A stretch of 49,520 nt of DNA from Bacteroidia bacterium (GTDB lineage Bacteria > Bacteroidota > Bacteroidia > Chitinophagales > UBA2359): assembly GCA_030427245.1 (NCBI GenBank), contig JAUHXA010000055.1:1-49520 (forward strand), written 5' to 3'. This document shows, in pieces, positions 48,201 through 49,520 of the stretch. Position 1 is the stretch's first letter. Every line of letters begins with the position of its first letter. The notes beneath the pieces are model-generated. The model did no database searches. It was not told the origin of the DNA and worked only from the letters and a program-made list of their open reading frames with translations. A program made the position numbers and the translations under genes.

Positions 48201-49282
48201 CTTTGGCGGATGCCTATTTTTGGAGTACAAACGAGACTACGGGTGATATTGAAGTAAACCTATCGGGCGTTTATACAGTGACGGCTACAAATGGAGATTG
48301 TGCGGCAACGGATGAAATTGAAGTAATTGTAAACGCTGCTCCAACAGTGGATTTGGGCGCAGATGTGACGCTTTGTGAGGGCGAAACGAGAACGCTGGAT
48401 GCGACTTCGGCAACAGTAGGCGCAACTTACGAATGGCAAGATGGCTCAACGAATGCGACTTTTGAGGTGGCTGTGGCTGGGACTTACTCGGTGACGGTGA
48501 CCGCCAATGATTGCAGTAGTTCGGACGAAATCACCATTGGTTTTGACAGTGCGGGTACGGTGGATTTGGGTGAGGATGCAACGCTTTGTGAAGGAGCAAC
48601 CTTGACTTTGGATGCAGCTACTCCCGATGCGACTTTTGAATGGCAGGATGGTTCGACGGATGCGACTTTTGAAGTGACCGAAGCAGGTACGTATTCGGTG
48701 ACAGTGACGAGAGGTAGCTGTGTTTTGACGGGTGAAATCGTGGTAGATTATTTGGCATTACCTACGGTGAATTTGGGAACTGATATTGCGATTTGCGAAG
48801 GCGAAAGTGTTGTTTTAGAACCTACTGTCAGCAATGTAATTTCGTTTGAATGGCAAGATGGCTCGACCAATCCGACTTTTGAGGTGACGGAATCGGGCGT
48901 GTATTCGGTGGAGGTGTTTGGCGACAATGCGGCTTGTGGTTCGGTGGCGGACGAGGTGGAGGTGATGATTGAGGTGTGTGAAGAACCTGAGTCTTTCCGC
49001 TTGGCGATTCCAAATGCTTTTTCTCCGAATGGTGATGGAGTGAATGATTTTTTCCGAGTTTGGACAAATCTTCCTGTTACTTCTTTTGAATGTCAAATTT
49101 ACAATCGCTGGGGAAAAATGGTGTTTTCTTCAATGGATGTGAATGGTCAATGGAATGGTGAGGTTGGCAATGACTTGCAGGACATGGGCGTGTATGCCTA
49201 TTATGTGTTGGTTACATATCAGGATGAGAATGGTAGGGAGCGGGAGATTTTGGATAGAGGGAATGTGACCTTAGTTTGGTAA
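42290..49282 (+). CDS. Giant surface protein: L-type lectin-like domain, about 28 Ig-like modules, T9SS type B (CHU_C) tail
   Basis: 2330 residues from the ATG at 42290, which has GAGG seven bases upstream; an in-frame ATG at 42341 is an alternative. A long basic N-region leads to a signal peptide ending FSSTFGQ. Residues 66-265 resemble an L-type lectin (DGMTFVLQSQ, VIVEFDTYQN, DHVAVLTNG, YHEVRIIWN). Then about 28 modules of 68-78 residues follow, most with the pattern VDLG.D..LCEGE..TLDA, YEWQDGSTNPTFEV, GTYSVTV, and a second Cys, suggesting one disulfide each. The last 95 residues (IPNAFSPNGDGVNDFFRVW, IYNRWGKMVFSS, NDLQDMGVYAYYVLVTY) are the gliding-motility-associated C-terminal domain that directs T9SS export. 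Probably an adhesin; ligand unknown. Confidence 0.92.
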   Translation: MSAKQIWLITSIANIIIMKKKTDTKSIYPNTNPPSSVSSRYSKFRLATFTLLLATLLPFSSTFGQFQLNGDASDSGGGCYRLTETFNWELSSIFSTDEIDLNQSFEIQTEMLFGVKDGADGMTFVLQSQGNTALGLGGGGIGYETITPSVIVEFDTYQNNSVPEGLNNDPFDDHVAVLTNGSPVHAIGDYTTVPNLEDLTYHEVRIIWNAATNNLLVSLDCVEVINYTNDIVANIFGGNPDVFWGFTASTGGVNNIHDVCIISTNFSDPYEFEDKEMCEGESIEIGIEDIPELTFSWSPSADLNNATISNPIASPATTTTYTVSITDVCNLTTTDQMTLTVNPNPTIPLSNQALLCPPEPFVTLDATITDGTYLWSNNATTPSIDAATGGTYTVTVTNLQGCSDTQVVTVTAPNISVDLGLNQVLCEGETITLTADHVGTVAPTFLWLDNSTNSSLLVNTQGTYTVTMTDQGCSLSDEVTILYNPLPVANIIGDTSPCVGETATLDATLSGGTAPTYEWQDGSTNPTLDVSASGTYTVTVTEFNCSQTDQITINYTNLPIVDLGADQTICEGQTTTLSAVPSNAVSPSYEWQDGSTNPTFDVNTAGTYTVTVTDQGCTATDEVTINYNTNPNITLGPDFTMCGTAPFVLASPTADTYLWQDGSTNPTFTVFPPGGVFSVTITIGGCSATDEININHAPLPPIDLGPDIDICVGETYTITAPAADAYVWQDNSTNPTFNVTQSGNYSVQITTDGCSNSDNLFVTVNPLPTVDLGPDITLCAGQTTTLMAPTADSYEWQDGSTNSTFEVSTAGTYSVTVTTNNCNSSDEIEISFNDNPTIDLGEDITLCEGQSVILTAPTSDTYLWQDGSTESTFEVTEAGIYSITATTDNCSGVGTIEVFYNPLPTIDLGEDLTICEGETTTLDAGIANSYLWQDGSTNATFELSQAGTYSVTITTDNCSSSDEITVDFNALPDISLGEDLTLCEGESTLLNATPSNAGDFGTITYEWQDGSTNPTFDVSTGGTFAVTVTADGCTSMDEVDINFDTLPSIDLGADQTLCEGETLTLDATLAGATYEWQDGSTNPTFEVTVAGEYSVTVTLNSCILEGSISIAYQALPVVDLGADQTICEGETVTLDATTAGATYEWQDGSTNPTFEVNTSGVYEVMVTANGCTSMDEINVTVTELPIVDLGQDLTLCEGQSTTLDATPSNAASFSNISYEWQDGSTDATFEVSGAGTFSVIVTADDCVSSDEIIINVDAAGTIDLGNDLELCEGETFTLDATTAGATYEWQDGSTNPTFEVTAAGTYSVTVNTGGCFLTGSIEVTYSPNSTVDLGEDVSICGGEGVTLDATTTGATYEWQDGSTNPTFEVTGAGTYSVIVTVNNCSATDEIEVNIAAPPAVDLGADIDICEGENTTLTAPTADAYIWSTNETTPSIDVNQSGVYTVTITENGCTNTDEIEVTVNPNPTVDLGTDVTLCTGETLTLDATTAGATYEWQDGSTNPTFDVTTAGTYSVIVSIGDCSATDEIVINFDNAGTVDLGADATLCEGETLTLDATTPNATYEWQDGSTNPTFEVTAAGSYSVTVTIAGGCVLLGSIEVDYSPQPTVDLGEDLEFCEGENAVLDATFAGATYEWQDGSTNPTFNVTASGTYSVTVSVDNCSATDEVLATVSALPVVDLGVDVEVCEGETTTLTAPIADAYIWSTNETSASIDVDQSGIYTVTATNGNCSGTDEIEVMINPTPTVDLGADVTLCTGETRTLDATFVGATYEWQDGSTNPTFDVTVAGTYSVTVTANGCSNSDEITIDFDSAGTVDLGDDVTLCDGETRTLDATTPNATYEWQDGSTNATFEVTVAGSYSVTVTIAGGCVLLGSIEVDYAPLPVVDLGADLEFCEGENAMLDATFAGATYQWQDGSTNPTFNITQSGTFSVTVSVGNCSATDEVMATVNAAPVVDLGADVSVCEGESVTLSTPLADAYFWSTNETTGDIEVNLSGVYTVTATNGDCAATDEIEVIVNAAPTVDLGADVTLCEGETRTLDATSATVGATYEWQDGSTNATFEVAVAGTYSVTVTANDCSSSDEITIGFDSAGTVDLGEDATLCEGATLTLDAATPDATFEWQDGSTDATFEVTEAGTYSVTVTRGSCVLTGEIVVDYLALPTVNLGTDIAICEGESVVLEPTVSNVISFEWQDGSTNPTFEVTESGVYSVEVFGDNAACGSVADEVEVMIEVCEEPESFRLAIPNAFSPNGDGVNDFFRVWTNLPVTSFECQIYNRWGKMVFSSMDVNGQWNGEVGNDLQDMGVYAYYVLVTYQDENGREREILDRGNVTLVW
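43100..48990 (+). repeat. Tandem array of about 28 Ig-like module repeats (coding)
   Basis: Each unit is about 205-235 bp and encodes one module. Near-identical DNA runs recur (for example GAATGGCAAGACGGTTCGAC). The 5' third uses C- and T-rich codons, the 3' two thirds become G-rich, so the copies fall into at least two amplification series. Confidence 0.9.
46067..48553 (+). repeat. Higher-order repeat: three copies of a four-module block
   Basis: The block of about 830 bp (four modules) repeats three times, starting near 46067, 46892 and 47720, with a partial fourth copy beginning near 48554. Each block opens with a GT(I/V)DLG module that ends with an aliphatic CVLLGSIEVDY-like segment (first copy CFLTGSIEVTY). 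The third module always has IWSTNET or FWSTNET instead of the WQDGST motif, and the fourth ends in a D-N/S-AG segment. Confidence 0.85.
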
Positions 49283-49328
49283 AAAAAAGAGAGGGGGGGA
49301 AATGTACATTTCCCTATTCTCTTTTTTT
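49282..49328 (+). terminator. Terminator-like hairpin immediately after the giant gene
   Basis: An A/G-rich left arm (AAAAAAAGAGA) and TCTCTTTTTTT right arm surround the perfect palindrome GGGAAATGTACATTTCCC (49297-49314). The structure starts at the stop codon of the giant gene. Confidence 0.65.
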
Positions 49329-49350
49329 ACAGTATGATTTGTTTATGATG

Positions 49351-49392
49351 AAAAAGCGATTGCAAAGTTTCAGCCTTGTAATCGCTTTTTTT
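49351..49392 (+). terminator. Second rho-independent terminator
   Basis: AAAAAGCGATTGCAA (49351-49365) pairs with TTGTAATCGCTTTTT (49376-49390), 14 of 15 bases, followed by T residues. It forms a tandem pair with the previous hairpin. The remaining bases to the window end are AT-rich with no gene seen. Confidence 0.7.
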
Positions 49393-49520
49393 GTCAGCAA
49401 TTCTCAAAGTTCAGGTAATGAATAAATTATCTTCTTTTTTGCTCTAAAACACATTAAATAATGTCATTTTCTATATATAATTATTTTCATTTTTAGAAAA
49501 TGTTTTGTATTTTGATTCTT

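Noticed and set aside
43100-48990. CRISPR-like regular repeats
   Set aside because: The repeat units are coding, about 205-235 bp, diverged and without constant short repeats and unique spacers.

Overview
The window is chromosomal DNA of low to moderate GC from a member of the Bacteroidota. The evidence is four cargo proteins with type IX secretion (T9SS) C-terminal domains (three type A, one gliding-motility-associated type B/CHU_C), a DUF6089-like outer-membrane protein, a CzcA pump fused to its outer-membrane channel, and start sites mostly without strong Shine-Dalgarno sequences. Gene content resembles Saprospiria/Chitinophagia-type environmental bacteria; that finer placement is inference. 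No rRNA, tRNA or CRISPR array was seen, and no T9SS machinery genes are present.

Layout. 1-12 kb holds mostly housekeeping and envelope genes: an outer-membrane barrel, a DUF389 membrane protein, truA, a secreted three-repeat protein, a DUF4197 lipoprotein, an AsmA-like envelope protein, yaaA, an orphan degenerate helicase RecA2 domain, a coiled-coil exported protein, a universal stress protein and a membrane/TPR-like protein. 12-17.3 kb holds an RtcB RNA ligase, a PhoB-type response regulator, a protein with two retropepsin-like domains, ychF and an unknown gene, separated by convergent intergenic regions rich in hairpins. 17.3-20 kb is a small accessory island: three minus-strand immunity-like genes (one SUKH-like, two related Imm11/Imm43-like) next to a broken T9SS sorting-domain tail. 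20-25.8 kb carries a BNR-repeat protein, a class IV-like deacetylase and a kelch-like T9SS cargo. 25.8-31.9 kb is a Czc-type heavy-metal efflux operon whose pump and outer-membrane factor are one polypeptide.

From 31.9 to 38.1 kb, two convergent genes (a TMTC-like membrane/TPR protein and an FG-GAP/ASPIC-UnbV T9SS cargo) are separated by a 2,000-bp IS1634-type insertion sequence. The IS has 16-bp perfect terminal inverted repeats and is flanked by a 396-bp direct repeat. The repeat regenerates the 3' ends of both neighbours, so neither gene was broken. This is the most unusual structure in the window.

From 38.6 kb to the end are two giant secreted proteins: a 1172-residue type A cargo with repeated carbohydrate-binding-like modules and Cys-rich linkers, and a roughly 2330-residue type B cargo with an N-terminal L-type lectin-like domain, about 28 Ig-like modules and a CHU_C tail. 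Part of the module array is a higher-order repeat of four modules, and base composition changes strongly along the gene, which points to recent amplification of its 3' half.
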